This document shows, one piece after another, positions 13,094 to 21,648 of a DNA stretch of 64,000 bases. Made by a program: the position numbers and the translations under genes. Within the stretch, counting starts at the first letter, position 1. Each line of letters opens with the position of its first letter. Location of the stretch: contig NZ_HG326655.1 of the NCBI RefSeq assembly GCF_000308295.2, positions 114,763 through 178,762 on the forward strand, in the 5' to 3' direction. The notes under the pieces are model-generated. The model saw only the letters and a list, made by a program, of their open reading frames with translations. It had not been told where the DNA came from and did not search any database. Source of the DNA: Afipia birgiae 34632. GTDB taxonomy: Bacteria > Pseudomonadota > Alphaproteobacteria > Rhizobiales > Xanthobacteraceae.

Positions 13094-13933
13094 ATGACCA
13101 AACAACCGCCATCACTTCAGGACCTGCGCCGCGAAATCGATTCCATCGATGAGCAGGTGCATGGTCTGTTGATACAGCGCGGCGACATCATCGACCGTCT
13201 CATTTCGGTGAAGAAGACGCAGGAAGTCGGCTCGGCGTTCCGGCCCGCGCGAGAGGCCGATATGATGCGCCGGCTTGCGCAACGTCACCGCGGCATCCTG
13301 CCGCTCGACACCATTGAGAGCATCTGGCGCGTCATCATCTCGACGTTCACCTACGTCCAGTCGCCGTTCTCGGTACACGCCGATTTATCCGTCGGCGAAT
13401 CGGCGATGCGGGATTCGGCGCGATTTCATTTCGGCTTCACCGTTCCGTTTCTTGCGCACTTCAACGCCGAGGCCGCGGTCGAGGCGGTGGCCAAATCAAA
13501 GGGTGATCTCGCGCTGATTTCAGCTGTGAGCAGCCGCTCGCCGTGGTGGAGCGCGCTGGAGCCCGCAGCCGCCCCGAAGATCATTGCGCGATTGCCGTTC
13601 GTCGAGCGCGCCGATCATCCGGCTGCACTGCCGGTGTTCGTGGTCTCGCGCGTCGCGGCGGACGCAATGGTCACCGAAGTCGAGATGTGGAGCGTTCGCG
13701 TATCCGGCTGGAGCGCGGATGTGGCGCGCGCGCTGTCGCCGTTCTCGGAAATCATTGCCGTTCCCGACACAGCATCCGACGGCGCTGCCCTCTTGATCTC
13801 AGTTCCGGGCACAGACGGGCTGGCAAAAATCACCGCCGCGCTGGTCGCTGCGGGGGCGTCCGTGCGCTCATCAGCCCTCGTCGGAAGCCATGCAACGCGC
13901 TATACGGTGCCGCCGACCACTGCGTCCAAATAG
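13094..13933 (+). CDS. Chorismate mutase with C-terminal extension
   Basis: Residues 1-95 are an AroQ-type helical chorismate mutase (LRREIDSIDEQVHGLLIQRG, with the conserved Arg/Lys and the E-x-I-W-R helix IESIWRVI), converting chorismate to prephenate. About 180 more residues follow with no motif I recognise except a Val/Ala-rich, ACT-like stretch near the end. It is not a canonical PheA: the prephenate dehydratase signature is not seen. It opens an operon with an aminotransferase (22-base gap) and a prephenate dehydrogenase, so tyrosine/phenylalanine synthesis is the likely setting. Confidence 0.85.
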   Translation: MTKQPPSLQDLRREIDSIDEQVHGLLIQRGDIIDRLISVKKTQEVGSAFRPAREADMMRRLAQRHRGILPLDTIESIWRVIISTFTYVQSPFSVHADLSVGESAMRDSARFHFGFTVPFLAHFNAEAAVEAVAKSKGDLALISAVSSRSPWWSALEPAAAPKIIARLPFVERADHPAALPVFVVSRVAADAMVTEVEMWSVRVSGWSADVARALSPFSEIIAVPDTASDGAALLISVPGTDGLAKITAALVAAGASVRSSALVGSHATRYTVPPTTASK

Positions 13934-13957
13934 TCTTTTCTTTCGGAGTTCAAGTTG

Positions 13958-15052
13958 ATGTCACGTCCTGTGCCGAAGCCGGGCATTCTCGATATTGCAC
14001 CCTACACGCCGGGCAAAAGCGGCGCGGGGCTGACCGGCCGCGTCTTCAAGCTGTCCGCGAACGAGACCCCGCTCGGGCCGTCGCCGAAAGCCATCGCAGC
14101 TTACAAGGCTGCGGCCGATCATCTGGAAGATTACCCGGAAGGCACCTCGCGCGCGTTGCGCGAAACCATCGGACGGACTTACGGACTCGATCCCAACCGC
14201 ATCATCTGCGGCGCGGGCTCGGACGAACTTCTCAATTATCTTGCCAACACCTATCTCGGTCCCGGCGACGAAGCGATCCACACCACCCACGGCTTCCTCG
14301 TCTATCCGATCGCCACCATGGCGAACGGCGCCATCAATGTGATCGCGCCCGAGAAGAACTACACCGCCGACGTCGATGCGATCCTCGGGGCCGTGACGCC
14401 GCGCACCAAGATGGTGTGGCTTGCCAACCCGAACAATCCGACCGGCACCTATGTGCCGTTCGACGAGGTCAAGCGCCTGCGCGCAGGATTGCCGCCGCAT
14501 GTCCTGCTGGTGATCGACGCGGCGTATTCCGAATACGTCTCGAAGAATGACTACGAAGCCGGCATCGAAATGGTCGCCACCACCGACAACACGGTGATGA
14601 CGCGCACCTTCTCGAAGATTCATGGCCTCGCGTCGCTGCGCGTCGGCTGGATGTACGGCCCGGCGAACATCATCGACGCGGTGAATCGCATTCGCGGCCC
14701 GTTCAACGTCTCGACATCTGCGTCGGATGCAGCCATCGCATCGCTGGAAGACGCCGAGCACCAGAACAAGTCCCGCGTGCACAACGAAACGTGGCGCACA
14801 TGGCTCACCGACGAAGTCGGCAAGCTGGGACTTGAGGTGACGCCGAGCGTTGCGAACTTCATTCTGATCCACTTCCCGCAGGAGAAGGGCAAGACTGCAG
14901 AGGACGCCGACGCATTCCTCACCAAGCGCGGCCTGATTCTGCGCGCGCTGAAGAACTACAAGCTGCCGCATGCGCTGCGCATGACCGTCGGCACCGAGGA
15001 AGCCAACCGCCTCGTGGTCGCGGCGCTTGCCGAATTCATGGGGCAGAAGTGA
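13958..15052 (+). CDS. hisC: HisC-like aminotransferase (histidinol-phosphate or aromatic)
   Basis: A PLP-dependent fold type I transaminase of 364 residues with the family run [15 protein letters not shown], the substrate region [11 protein letters not shown] and the PLP lysine in [15 protein letters not shown]. HisC makes histidinol phosphate, but paralogues also transaminate prephenate or aromatic keto acids. Placement between chorismate mutase and prephenate dehydrogenase argues for the aromatic role; this is inference. ATG at 13958 follows CGGAG by 9 bases, and the TTG just before it is less likely. It overlaps the next gene by 4 bases. Confidence 0.9.
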   Translation: MSRPVPKPGILDIAPYTPGKSGAGLTGRVFKLSANETPLGPSPKAIAAYKAAADHLEDYPEGTSRALRETIGRTYGLDPNRIICGAGSDELLNYLANTYLGPGDEAIHTTHGFLVYPIATMANGAINVIAPEKNYTADVDAILGAVTPRTKMVWLANPNNPTGTYVPFDEVKRLRAGLPPHVLLVIDAAYSEYVSKNDYEAGIEMVATTDNTVMTRTFSKIHGLASLRVGWMYGPANIIDAVNRIRGPFNVSTSASDAAIASLEDAEHQNKSRVHNETWRTWLTDEVGKLGLEVTPSVANFILIHFPQEKGKTAEDADAFLTKRGLILRALKNYKLPHALRMTVGTEEANRLVVAALAEFMGQK

Positions 15053-15996
15053 GCGCCGGGCCATTATTCGGGCGAATCGCGCTGATCGGCTTCGGCCTGA
15101 TCGGCGGCTCGATTGCGCGTGCGGCGCGCGCCCAGGGGCTTGCGGGAGAGATCGTGGCCACCGCGCGCTCGCCGGCAACCCGCGCGCGCGTGCAGGAACT
15201 CGGTATCGTCGATCGCGTGGTGGATACAAACGCGGAAGCAGTGAAGGACGCTGACCTAGTCATATTGTCCATCCCGGTCGGCGCCTGCGGGCCGGTCGCG
15301 GAGGAAATTGCGCCGCATCTCAAACCGGGCGCGATTGTTTCCGATGTCGGCTCCGTCAAGGGCATGGTGCTGCGGGACATGGCCGCGCATCTGCCGAAGA
15401 CCGTCCATTTCATTCCGGCGCACCCGGTGGCGGGCACCGAACATTCCGGTCCCGATTCAGGCTTCGCCGAACTGTTCATCAACCGCTGGTGCATCCTGAC
15501 GCCGCCGCCGGAGGCCGATCCCGCCGCCGTCGAGAAGCTCGCGACATTCTGGCGCGCGCTCGGCGCCAATGTCGAAACCATGGCCGCCGATCACCACGAT
15601 CTGGTGCTTGCCGTGACCAGCCACCTGCCGCATCTGATCGCCTACACCATCGTCGGCACCGCCGACGAACTGGAAGACGTGACGCAGGCGGAAGTGCTGA
15701 AATTCTCCGCCGGCGGTTTCCGCGACTTTACCCGCATCGCGGCATCCGATCCGACCATGTGGCGCGACGTGTTTCTCGCCAACAAGGACGCCGTGCTGGA
15801 AATGCTCGGCGCGTTTCAGGAAGATCTTTCGAAGCTCACCCGTGCGATCCGCCGTGGCGATGGCGAGGCGCTGTTCGATCACTTCACGCGGACCCGTGCG
15901 ATCCGCCGCGGCATCGTCAATCTCGGTCAGGAAACCGCCGATCCGGATTTCGGCCGCAAGCACGCGAACCTGCCGAAGCCGGACGGGAAGTCATAG
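15049..15996 (+). CDS. Prephenate/arogenate dehydrogenase
   Basis: A TyrA-family oxidoreductase of 315 residues with an N-terminal Rossmann motif ([15 protein letters not shown]) and the conserved [19 protein letters not shown] segment that lines the prephenate site. It performs the oxidative decarboxylation leading to tyrosine. There is no ACT or chorismate mutase domain; the mutase is supplied by the first gene of the operon. The GTG start overlaps the stop of the aminotransferase gene (GTGA), indicating translational coupling. Confidence 0.93.
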   Translation: MSAGPLFGRIALIGFGLIGGSIARAARAQGLAGEIVATARSPATRARVQELGIVDRVVDTNAEAVKDADLVILSIPVGACGPVAEEIAPHLKPGAIVSDVGSVKGMVLRDMAAHLPKTVHFIPAHPVAGTEHSGPDSGFAELFINRWCILTPPPEADPAAVEKLATFWRALGANVETMAADHHDLVLAVTSHLPHLIAYTIVGTADELEDVTQAEVLKFSAGGFRDFTRIAASDPTMWRDVFLANKDAVLEMLGAFQEDLSKLTRAIRRGDGEALFDHFTRTRAIRRGIVNLGQETADPDFGRKHANLPKPDGKS

Positions 15997-16016
15997 CGGG
16001 CTAGAAAGCTCGGAGT

Positions 16017-16098
16017 GTCATGCGCGGGCTTGACCCGCGCATCCATCTTAAAAATCTTCTTGAGAAGATGGATTGCCGGTCAAGCCCGGCAATGACGA
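16017..16098 (+). repeat. Intergenic palindrome, GTCATGCGCGGGCTTGACC type
   Basis: An 80-base near-palindrome pairs GTCATGCGCGGGCTTGACC...CATCCATCTT with AAGATGGATTGCCGGTCAAGCCCGGCAATGAC. It is a common alphaproteobacterial dispersed repeat. It lies between convergent genes (prephenate dehydrogenase and the DUF2125 gene) and is well placed as a bidirectional terminator. Confidence 0.8.
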
Positions 16099-16120
16099 TC
16101 AAAGCAATCTGGCCCGCTGC

Positions 16121-17299
16121 TCAAAACAGCGGCGCTGTCTGCGCGATCCGCAACGGCCCGATGGAAATCACGCCTTCGGTGAATTTCAGCGGAAATGCCC
16201 GCGCCGGCTTGCCCTCCAGCGTCGAGGCCTGACCGAGCATGTTAATGCCCGCGACCACGCCGGCATTGGCGTTTTTCCGCGCGACGTTGCCCAGTCCCGG
16301 AATCATCCGGTCGAGTGCACCGATCACCTTGTTGACGTCCTGCGCGCTGATGCCGGGGGCGATCCGATCGACGGACGATTGCGGCACGCCGTCCATCAAC
16401 AGCTTGTCGATACCGAGTTGCGATACCACCCGCTCAAGCCCTGCAACCGTCATCGTCAGTTCGCCGTCGAGATAACCGGTCGGCGTGAGGGCGAGCGAAC
16501 CCGCGGCAACCGCGATGGTCTCGCCCTGCTGCACGCGCGACTGGGTGAAGTCGAGGCGGCCACCGGCTGCCTGAATTTCACGAAAACGTTCCGGCCAGGG
16601 TTTCGGCGCAAAGTCCTTCAGTCCGCGCAACAGCGCGCGGATATCCGCATCGAACGGTTCGGCGAGAATGGGATGCAGTCCCTGCAAGCTTCCCGCCGTC
16701 ACCTGAAACGCGGTTTCCACCACCGGATAGTTGGACAGCGAGCCTTCCAGCAGACGCGTGTGCAGTTCGAGATGCTTTGCACGCAACAGTGGCGTCTGGG
16801 CTGAGCCGTTCATACGATCGAGCGCCGGATCGTCGAACACCAGCGACACACGCTGCGGCGTGGGCAGACCGGAAGCGCTTGCGCGGCCCGTGGTCCAGCC
16901 GGCGACGAAGGACGGCGCCTCCCCTCGGCCGCTGACGGTGGCAGGTCCGGTGAATTCGGCGATGATTTTGGTCGGATCGTAGACCTGCGCGACGACCAGA
17001 ATATCCTTCAGCCGCGCGGTGAGCTGGCTCTGGTCGGCAGTTTGCGACGTCAGCGTCACCACCGGGCTTTCGCAGCGGACCTCCATGCGGAACGGGAAGC
17101 CCGCGACAGAGCGGCTGGCACATTCATAGGCGCGGCCGGATTTCGCCTCGCGGGTGCGCCATTCCTCGAATTTCTCGTCAACATGGGACGCCGCATAGAA
17201 CCAGAATCCGCTCCACGCCGCTGCTGCGGTGAGGACCAGAACCGGCATTACAAAAACGGGCCAGAGACGGCGGCGAGGTGCGATAGGAGATGTCGGCAT
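16121..17299 (-). CDS. DUF2125 domain-containing envelope protein
   Basis: A 392-residue protein with a basic start, one membrane segment (about 14-35) and a large periplasmic part matching DUF2125 (conserved CASRSVAGFPFRMEVRC near the start of the domain). The two cysteines around that motif may form a disulfide. The family is restricted to Alphaproteobacteria and has no assigned function; its overall shape recalls AsmA-like envelope proteins. ATG at 17299 was chosen because the membrane segment follows directly; an in-frame start at 17422 would add an unconserved 41 residues. Confidence 0.82.
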   Translation of the reverse strand: MPTSPIAPRRRLWPVFVMPVLVLTAAAAWSGFWFYAASHVDEKFEEWRTREAKSGRAYECASRSVAGFPFRMEVRCESPVVTLTSQTADQSQLTARLKDILVVAQVYDPTKIIAEFTGPATVSGRGEAPSFVAGWTTGRASASGLPTPQRVSLVFDDPALDRMNGSAQTPLLRAKHLELHTRLLEGSLSNYPVVETAFQVTAGSLQGLHPILAEPFDADIRALLRGLKDFAPKPWPERFREIQAAGGRLDFTQSRVQQGETIAVAAGSLALTPTGYLDGELTMTVAGLERVVSQLGIDKLLMDGVPQSSVDRIAPGISAQDVNKVIGALDRMIPGLGNVARKNANAGVVAGINMLGQASTLEGKPARAFPLKFTEGVISIGPLRIAQTAPLF

Positions 17300-17440
17300 G
17301 GCAGGAGCTAGATCACCTGAATCGGGCAATTGAAAGATGCACTGTTCGCGTAAATCCCCTTGAAGTCCAGAAGGTTGGACGTCCTTCGGTTGCACGTACG
17401 GAAGCAGACTGGTAGGCGTCATCTATCAGGTAACGCAATC

Positions 17441-18025
17441 ATGGCCGCAAAAATCCTTTCAGAACCGGAGTTTCCCGAGGGGGACCTGTGGGTGTTCGGC
17501 TACGGATCGCTGATCTGGAAGCCGGGCTTCGCGTTTCTCGAACAGAAGCCAGCGCGGCTGATCGGCGAACATCGCTCGCTCTGCATCTATTCGATGGTCC
17601 ATCGCGGCACGCCGGAGAAACCCGGACTGGTTCTGGGGCTCGATCGCGGCGGAGCCTGTCAGGGCGTCGCGTTCCGGGTAGCGGCCACCGAACGAAAAAC
17701 AACAGTCGCCTATCTGCGCGAGCGCGAGCAGGTGACGGGCGTCTATCGCGAGGTGATGCGTTCGGTCTGGCTTCAGGGCGACGCCCGCCAGCGCGTCAGC
17801 GCGCTTGCCTATGTCGCCGACCGCAGCCACGATCAATATGCGGGCCGGCTGACGATGGACGAACAGTTACGACTGGTGCGCCAGGGTCACGGCGCTTACG
17901 GGCCGAACGACGAGTACGTCATCGCGACGGTGACCGCGCTCGAGGCGCAGGGTGTGCGCGACGCGCCGCTGCATCGTCTCGCAGCACTGCTGCATGGCGA
18001 AGCCGCACTGCACCGCCACACCTGA
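17441..18025 (+). CDS. ChaC-type gamma-glutamylcyclotransferase
   Basis: A 194-residue GGCT-fold protein with the substrate loop LWVFGYGSLIWKPGF, the glycine-rich strand and the catalytic glutamate in AYLREREQ. ChaC enzymes degrade glutathione to 5-oxoproline and Cys-Gly in the cytoplasm. The start is set at ATG 17441, where homology begins. It is divergent from the DUF2125 gene and convergent with plsC, hence monocistronic. Confidence 0.9.
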   Translation: MAAKILSEPEFPEGDLWVFGYGSLIWKPGFAFLEQKPARLIGEHRSLCIYSMVHRGTPEKPGLVLGLDRGGACQGVAFRVAATERKTTVAYLREREQVTGVYREVMRSVWLQGDARQRVSALAYVADRSHDQYAGRLTMDEQLRLVRQGHGAYGPNDEYVIATVTALEAQGVRDAPLHRLAALLHGEAALHRHT

Positions 18026-18035
18026 TCGCTTGCGC

Positions 18036-18812
18036 TCAGGACCTGATGGACGTAGCGACCGGCGCGGAGAAGCCGATCAATCTCACCTGCTCCTCGCGTC
18101 CCGCCTTTACCAGCCGGTCGGTCGCCTCTTCGATGACGGCCTGCATGCGCGCGGTGAACTCCTGACGCTTGAGGCCCGGCGGGATCGGATCCAGAAATTC
18201 GATGACGAGAGTTCCGGGGTAACGCATGAAGGTCCGGCGCGGCCAGAACAATCCGGAATTCAGCGCCACCGGAATGCACGGCACGCCGGCCTCGCCATAG
18301 ATCAGGCTGACGCCGCTCTTGTAGTCGGGCGGGGCATCGACAGCGCGGCGCGTCCCCTCGGGAAAAATCAGGAGCTGACGGCCGCGCTGGATTTCGCGGG
18401 CCGCGCGCTTGGTGATGTCGATCAATGTGCGTCCGCCGGCTTTGCGATTGACGCCGATCATGCCGGCCTTGCTGAGATACCAGCCGAACAACGGAAGCCA
18501 GAGCAACTCGCGCTTCAGGATGTAAAGCGGCTCGTCGAAAAATTGCAGCAGCGCGAAGGTTTCCCAGGTCGACTGATGTTTCGCGGCGGCAATCAGCGGA
18601 CCTTTCGGAATTTTTTCGAGCCCGCGATATTCGACCTTGGTGTTGCAGATGATCCGCATCCACCAGATGCTCGTCTTCCCCCAGTTGGTCGCAATCCAGA
18701 CGATGCCCCAGCGCGGCATCGCATAGGTCGGGAGTCCGAGCAGCACCCAGAACGCCAGGTTCAGATAGAAAACAATATTGTAGAGCAGCGAACGCAGAAA
18801 TACCGAAACCAT
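18036..18812 (-). CDS. plsC: 1-acyl-sn-glycerol-3-phosphate acyltransferase
   Basis: Membrane acyltransferase that adds the second acyl chain in phospholipid synthesis. There is an N-terminal membrane segment (about 5-30), then acyltransferase motifs: I as KHQSTWETF (H-x4-E in place of the usual H-x4-D), II around GMIGVNRKAG, III LLIFPEGTRR and IV VPCIPVALNSG. The Glu in motif I is recalled from this alphaproteobacterial subgroup. A double-hairpin repeat begins 12 bases upstream of the ATG, leaving no room for a separate native promoter. Confidence 0.88.
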   Translation of the reverse strand: MVSVFLRSLLYNIVFYLNLAFWVLLGLPTYAMPRWGIVWIATNWGKTSIWWMRIICNTKVEYRGLEKIPKGPLIAAAKHQSTWETFALLQFFDEPLYILKRELLWLPLFGWYLSKAGMIGVNRKAGGRTLIDITKRAAREIQRGRQLLIFPEGTRRAVDAPPDYKSGVSLIYGEAGVPCIPVALNSGLFWPRRTFMRYPGTLVIEFLDPIPPGLKRQEFTARMQAVIEEATDRLVKAGREEQVRLIGFSAPVATSIRS

Positions 18813-18824
18813 CGATGAACTCGC

Positions 18825-18987
18825 CTAGTGTCCCGAATCCGACGTTCGCCTCATTTTGCAGCCCCTCCAAAGCGAACGTCGGATTCGAAAGGACACTAGA
18901 AAATTATAATTGCTGGTCGTCCTTTGGTTCTGACATTCGCAAGAGTGCCGCTGAGGTGGGATGCGAATGTCAGAACCGGACCACTAG
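18825..18987 (+). repeat. Double-hairpin intergenic element, copy 2
   Basis: It starts and ends with CTAG. Hairpin 1 pairs GTGTCCCGAATCCGACGTTCGC with GCGAACGTCGGATTCGaaaGGACAC. The linker is aaaattataattg. Hairpin 2 pairs TGGTCgTCC-ttt-GGTTCTGACATTCGCA with TGCGAATGTCAGAACC-GGACCA. Against copies 1 and 3, hairpin 1 has A-to-C balanced by T-to-G, and hairpin 2 has an entirely different but still complementary stem tip. Confidence 0.9.
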
Positions 18988-18990
18988 TTA

Positions 18991-19713
18991 CTAATTGGCG
19001 GACACGGTGGCTGGTTTTGAGGGCGATGGGGCCTGTGTGCCGATTTCCGGCATACCGCCCTGCCCTACGCCGCCAAAGGCGACCCGCGTCTGCGCAAAAA
19101 GATATTTGGCGTACTCCGATAGCAGGAGCCGCAATGCTGCGCCACTTGTCCACCACGGTTCTTCGCGCCACTTTTCGCCGACCACAGCGAACGGAACAAG
19201 CTCGATATCGGGCATGGAGTGCGACAGTTCAACGATCGCGCGCGGCATATGATAGTTCGATGTCACCACGATCAGGGAATGGAAGCCGCGCTCCATCGCC
19301 CAGCGCCGCGTCTCCGTCGCATTGCTTCGGGTGTTGACGGCGGAGCGGTCCAGATCGACGCAGCAGGCCAGGAGGCGCTGGCTGTCGGGCAGCGAGCGCT
19401 GAATGTCGCTGTAACCGTTGGTCGGATGTACGCCGGAAATCAGGAGCCGGCGTCCATATCCCATCGACAGCAATTCGAGCGCATCCGAAACACGCGACGA
19501 TCCGCCGGTGAGGACCACGATGCCGTCGGCATTGCGCGACGGCTTTTCCTCGGACGGAGGCACCCGCGACAGGAAATCCACAAAGCCCAACCCGACAAAC
19601 AGAAGGATGCCGGCGGCCGTCAGCATCGCCACACGATGGCGCAAGCGCCCGTGCGTCGGCGTGACATCGTGGCGGTGTGTGGTCTCGGACAATCTCAACT
19701 CGCTCGGGCGCAT
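18991..19713 (-). CDS. YdcF family protein (DUF218)
   Basis: A 240-residue protein with an N-terminal membrane anchor (about 25-48) and a DUF218/YdcF Rossmann-like domain: ADGIVVLTGGSSRVSDALEL, LLISGVHPTN, then SNATETRRWAMERGF and VTSNYHMPRA. Family members (ElyC, SanA, YdcF) affect envelope integrity, and some bind SAM; the reaction is not established. It lies upstream of ftsEX on the chromosome but downstream in transcription, 127 bases past the ftsX stop side, with its own start. Confidence 0.85.
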   Translation of the reverse strand: MRPSELRLSETTHRHDVTPTHGRLRHRVAMLTAAGILLFVGLGFVDFLSRVPPSEEKPSRNADGIVVLTGGSSRVSDALELLSMGYGRRLLISGVHPTNGYSDIQRSLPDSQRLLACCVDLDRSAVNTRSNATETRRWAMERGFHSLIVVTSNYHMPRAIVELSHSMPDIELVPFAVVGEKWREEPWWTSGAALRLLLSEYAKYLFAQTRVAFGGVGQGGMPEIGTQAPSPSKPATVSAN

Positions 19714-19840
19714 CGATGTGATATCGCGCGTTCCTGTATCACCTTATCGCAAAATCCGGCACGGCTGTGGCCTGAAACGTCACCAACACCATGTTTTGAC
19801 GCGTCGTTTTCACTCTAGCCGATGCTTCCCCGCCGAAATC

Positions 19841-20803
19841 TCAATCGATTTCTTCGAGAGTTGCAAAAAGCGTCCGCCGCGACGCCCACGCGGTCACAGC
19901 GGCAATCATGAAGGTCTGGGCGGCGAGCACGAGATAGCCCGACGCCGGCAGTGCGAACGTGCCGAGCAGCGCGGCGAACTGGTCGCCAACGGGCGTGCCG
20001 GAGAACCAGCTTGCGACCGATTCCGAGAAACCAAAGGTCAGCATCGCGGCCAGCCCGCCGATCAGACCGCCCTCCAGACCAAGCCGCAGAAAGTGGCGTA
20101 GAAAGCGGTTGGCGATGTAGCGGTCCTGCGCGCCGACGAAGTGCAACACCTCGACGATCGGCCGGTTGGCCGCCATCGCGCCGCGTGTGGCAAATGACAC
20201 CGAAATCACGGTCGCCACGATCACCAGAATGAGAATGCCGGTGCCCGCCAGAACAATCGCGCCGGTCATTGAGCGCATGCGCTCGATCCAGGCGCGATGA
20301 TCGTCGATGGTCGCGGACGGCGCCGCCTGGGCGACGCTCCGGCGCAGCGCCGCCAGATCCGGAGCCGATCCGGGCGCGATGCGCACCACGATGACGCGCG
20401 GAACGGGCAGATCGTTCAGTGACAATCCGGTGCCCAGCCACGGCTCGAGCAACCTGGCCGATTCATCCTTGGTGAAGGGCCGCACTTCCAGAATACCGGG
20501 TTGTGCTCGCGCCGCCTCGGTAACACTGCGAACGTCACGCTCGATGTCGCGTCCCGGTGAGGGCCGCAGCTGGATCGTCAACTCGCTGGCCACGTCGGAT
20601 TGCCATTGGGCCGCCGACGACCGCACCAGCAGCACCGCGCCGGTCGTCATCGATGCGAGATACGTCATGATGGCCACGACCGCGATCAGCGCGCGCCCGG
20701 CAATCGATCCGCGCGGAACGATCGGCGACAGATTTCGCGCATTCGCCGCGACTTGCGACGTGTTGTCGCCCAGATCCATCATGATTTTTCGGTCATCAAT
20801 CAT
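19841..20803 (-). CDS. ftsX: Cell division protein FtsX
   Basis: The permease-like half of FtsEX, which couples cytoplasmic ATP hydrolysis to periplasmic peptidoglycan hydrolase activation at the septum. The 320-residue product has a cytoplasmic N-terminus, a first membrane segment (about 35-55), a periplasmic loop and three C-terminal membrane segments, typical of FtsX. ATG at 20803 overlaps the ftsE stop by 8 bases; the longer in-frame start at 20824 would overlap more. Confidence 0.92.
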   Translation of the reverse strand: MIDDRKIMMDLGDNTSQVAANARNLSPIVPRGSIAGRALIAVVAIMTYLASMTTGAVLLVRSSAAQWQSDVASELTIQLRPSPGRDIERDVRSVTEAARAQPGILEVRPFTKDESARLLEPWLGTGLSLNDLPVPRVIVVRIAPGSAPDLAALRRSVAQAAPSATIDDHRAWIERMRSMTGAIVLAGTGILILVIVATVISVSFATRGAMAANRPIVEVLHFVGAQDRYIANRFLRHFLRLGLEGGLIGGLAAMLTFGFSESVASWFSGTPVGDQFAALLGTFALPASGYLVLAAQTFMIAAVTAWASRRTLFATLEEID

Positions 20804-21455
20804 AGATGTGCAGCCGCGATTCATGGAGCACCATGCGCCGCGCCTCGTATTGATCCATCAGCGCGATGTCGTGGGTCGCGATGATGACGGCGGTGCCGGA
20901 TTTGTTCAATTGAATGAAAAGGCTGAGCAGCCGCCGCGCCAGCGACGGATCGACGTTGCCGGTCGGCTCGTCGGCCAGCAGCAGTTGCGGGCGGGCGATC
21001 ACCGCACGCGCAATCGCGGCGCGCTGCTTCTCACCGCCCGACAGGATCGGCGGCAGCGCGTCCATCCGCTTGCCAAGCCCGACCCAGTTGAGAAGGTCGA
21101 TGACCTCCTTGCGATAGCTGGATTCGCTGCGCCCCATCACGCGGAAAGGCAGCGCGACGTTTTCATAGGTTGTCATGTGGTCGAGCAGCCGGAAGTCCTG
21201 CAGCACGATCCCGATGCGCGAACGCAACTCGGCACGCGCGTCCTTGTCGAGCAGCGACACATCCTTGCCGAACAGATTGACCAGACCTCGCGTCGGCCGC
21301 AGCGACAGGAACAGCATGCGCAGCAGCGAAGTCTTGCCCGCGCCGGAAGGCCCGGTGAGAAACTGGAACGAGCGGGCGGGAATCTGGAAAGTCAGGTCGC
21401 GCAGGACCTCCGGGCCGAGCCCGTAACGCAAACCGACATTTTCGAACCGGACCAA
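20796..21455 (-). CDS. ftsE: Cell division ATP-binding protein FtsE
   Basis: ABC ATPase of 219 residues with Walker A GPSGAGKTS, Q-loop, signature LSGGEKQRAAIARA and Walker B LLLADEPTG, pairing with FtsX. The TTG start at 21455 is favoured: GGAG lies 6 bases upstream and the protein then begins at the conserved (M)VRFENVGLRYG. The in-frame ATG at 21650 would add 65 unconserved residues and run through the repeat fossil at 21600. Confidence 0.93.
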   Translation of the reverse strand: MVRFENVGLRYGLGPEVLRDLTFQIPARSFQFLTGPSGAGKTSLLRMLFLSLRPTRGLVNLFGKDVSLLDKDARAELRSRIGIVLQDFRLLDHMTTYENVALPFRVMGRSESSYRKEVIDLLNWVGLGKRMDALPPILSGGEKQRAAIARAVIARPQLLLADEPTGNVDPSLARRLLSLFIQLNKSGTAVIIATHDIALMDQYEARRMVLHESRLHIYD

Positions 21456-21599
21456 TCTCAGCTCCGTTCGACATGACCGATGGAGACGCTGTTCGGGGTG
21501 TCCCCGGACACCCCCATAGCCGGCAACCGCCGGGGCGGACGCCATAAACGCTTTTGCGGCCGTTATGGTTTCCGATTCGTTAACGGACGCCGGATAGCA

Positions 21600-21626
21600 T
21601 CTAGTGGTCCGATTCAGGCATTCGCA
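21600..21626 (-). repeat. Half-copy fossil of the double-hairpin element
   Basis: CTAGTGGTCCGATTCAGGCATTCGC is the inverted counterpart of the right arm of hairpin 2 in copy 2 (CTAGTGGTCCGGTTCTGACATTCGC) with a few changes. The partner arm and hairpin 1 are missing. It lies between the ftsE and zinc-ribbon gene starts. Confidence 0.6.
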
Positions 21627-21648
21627 TTCCCTCTCTGGCGATTCGTCC

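Noticed and set aside
13961-15229. 422-codon open frame on the minus strand
   Set aside because: It is antisense to the aminotransferase gene, which is clearly real, and has no domain of its own.
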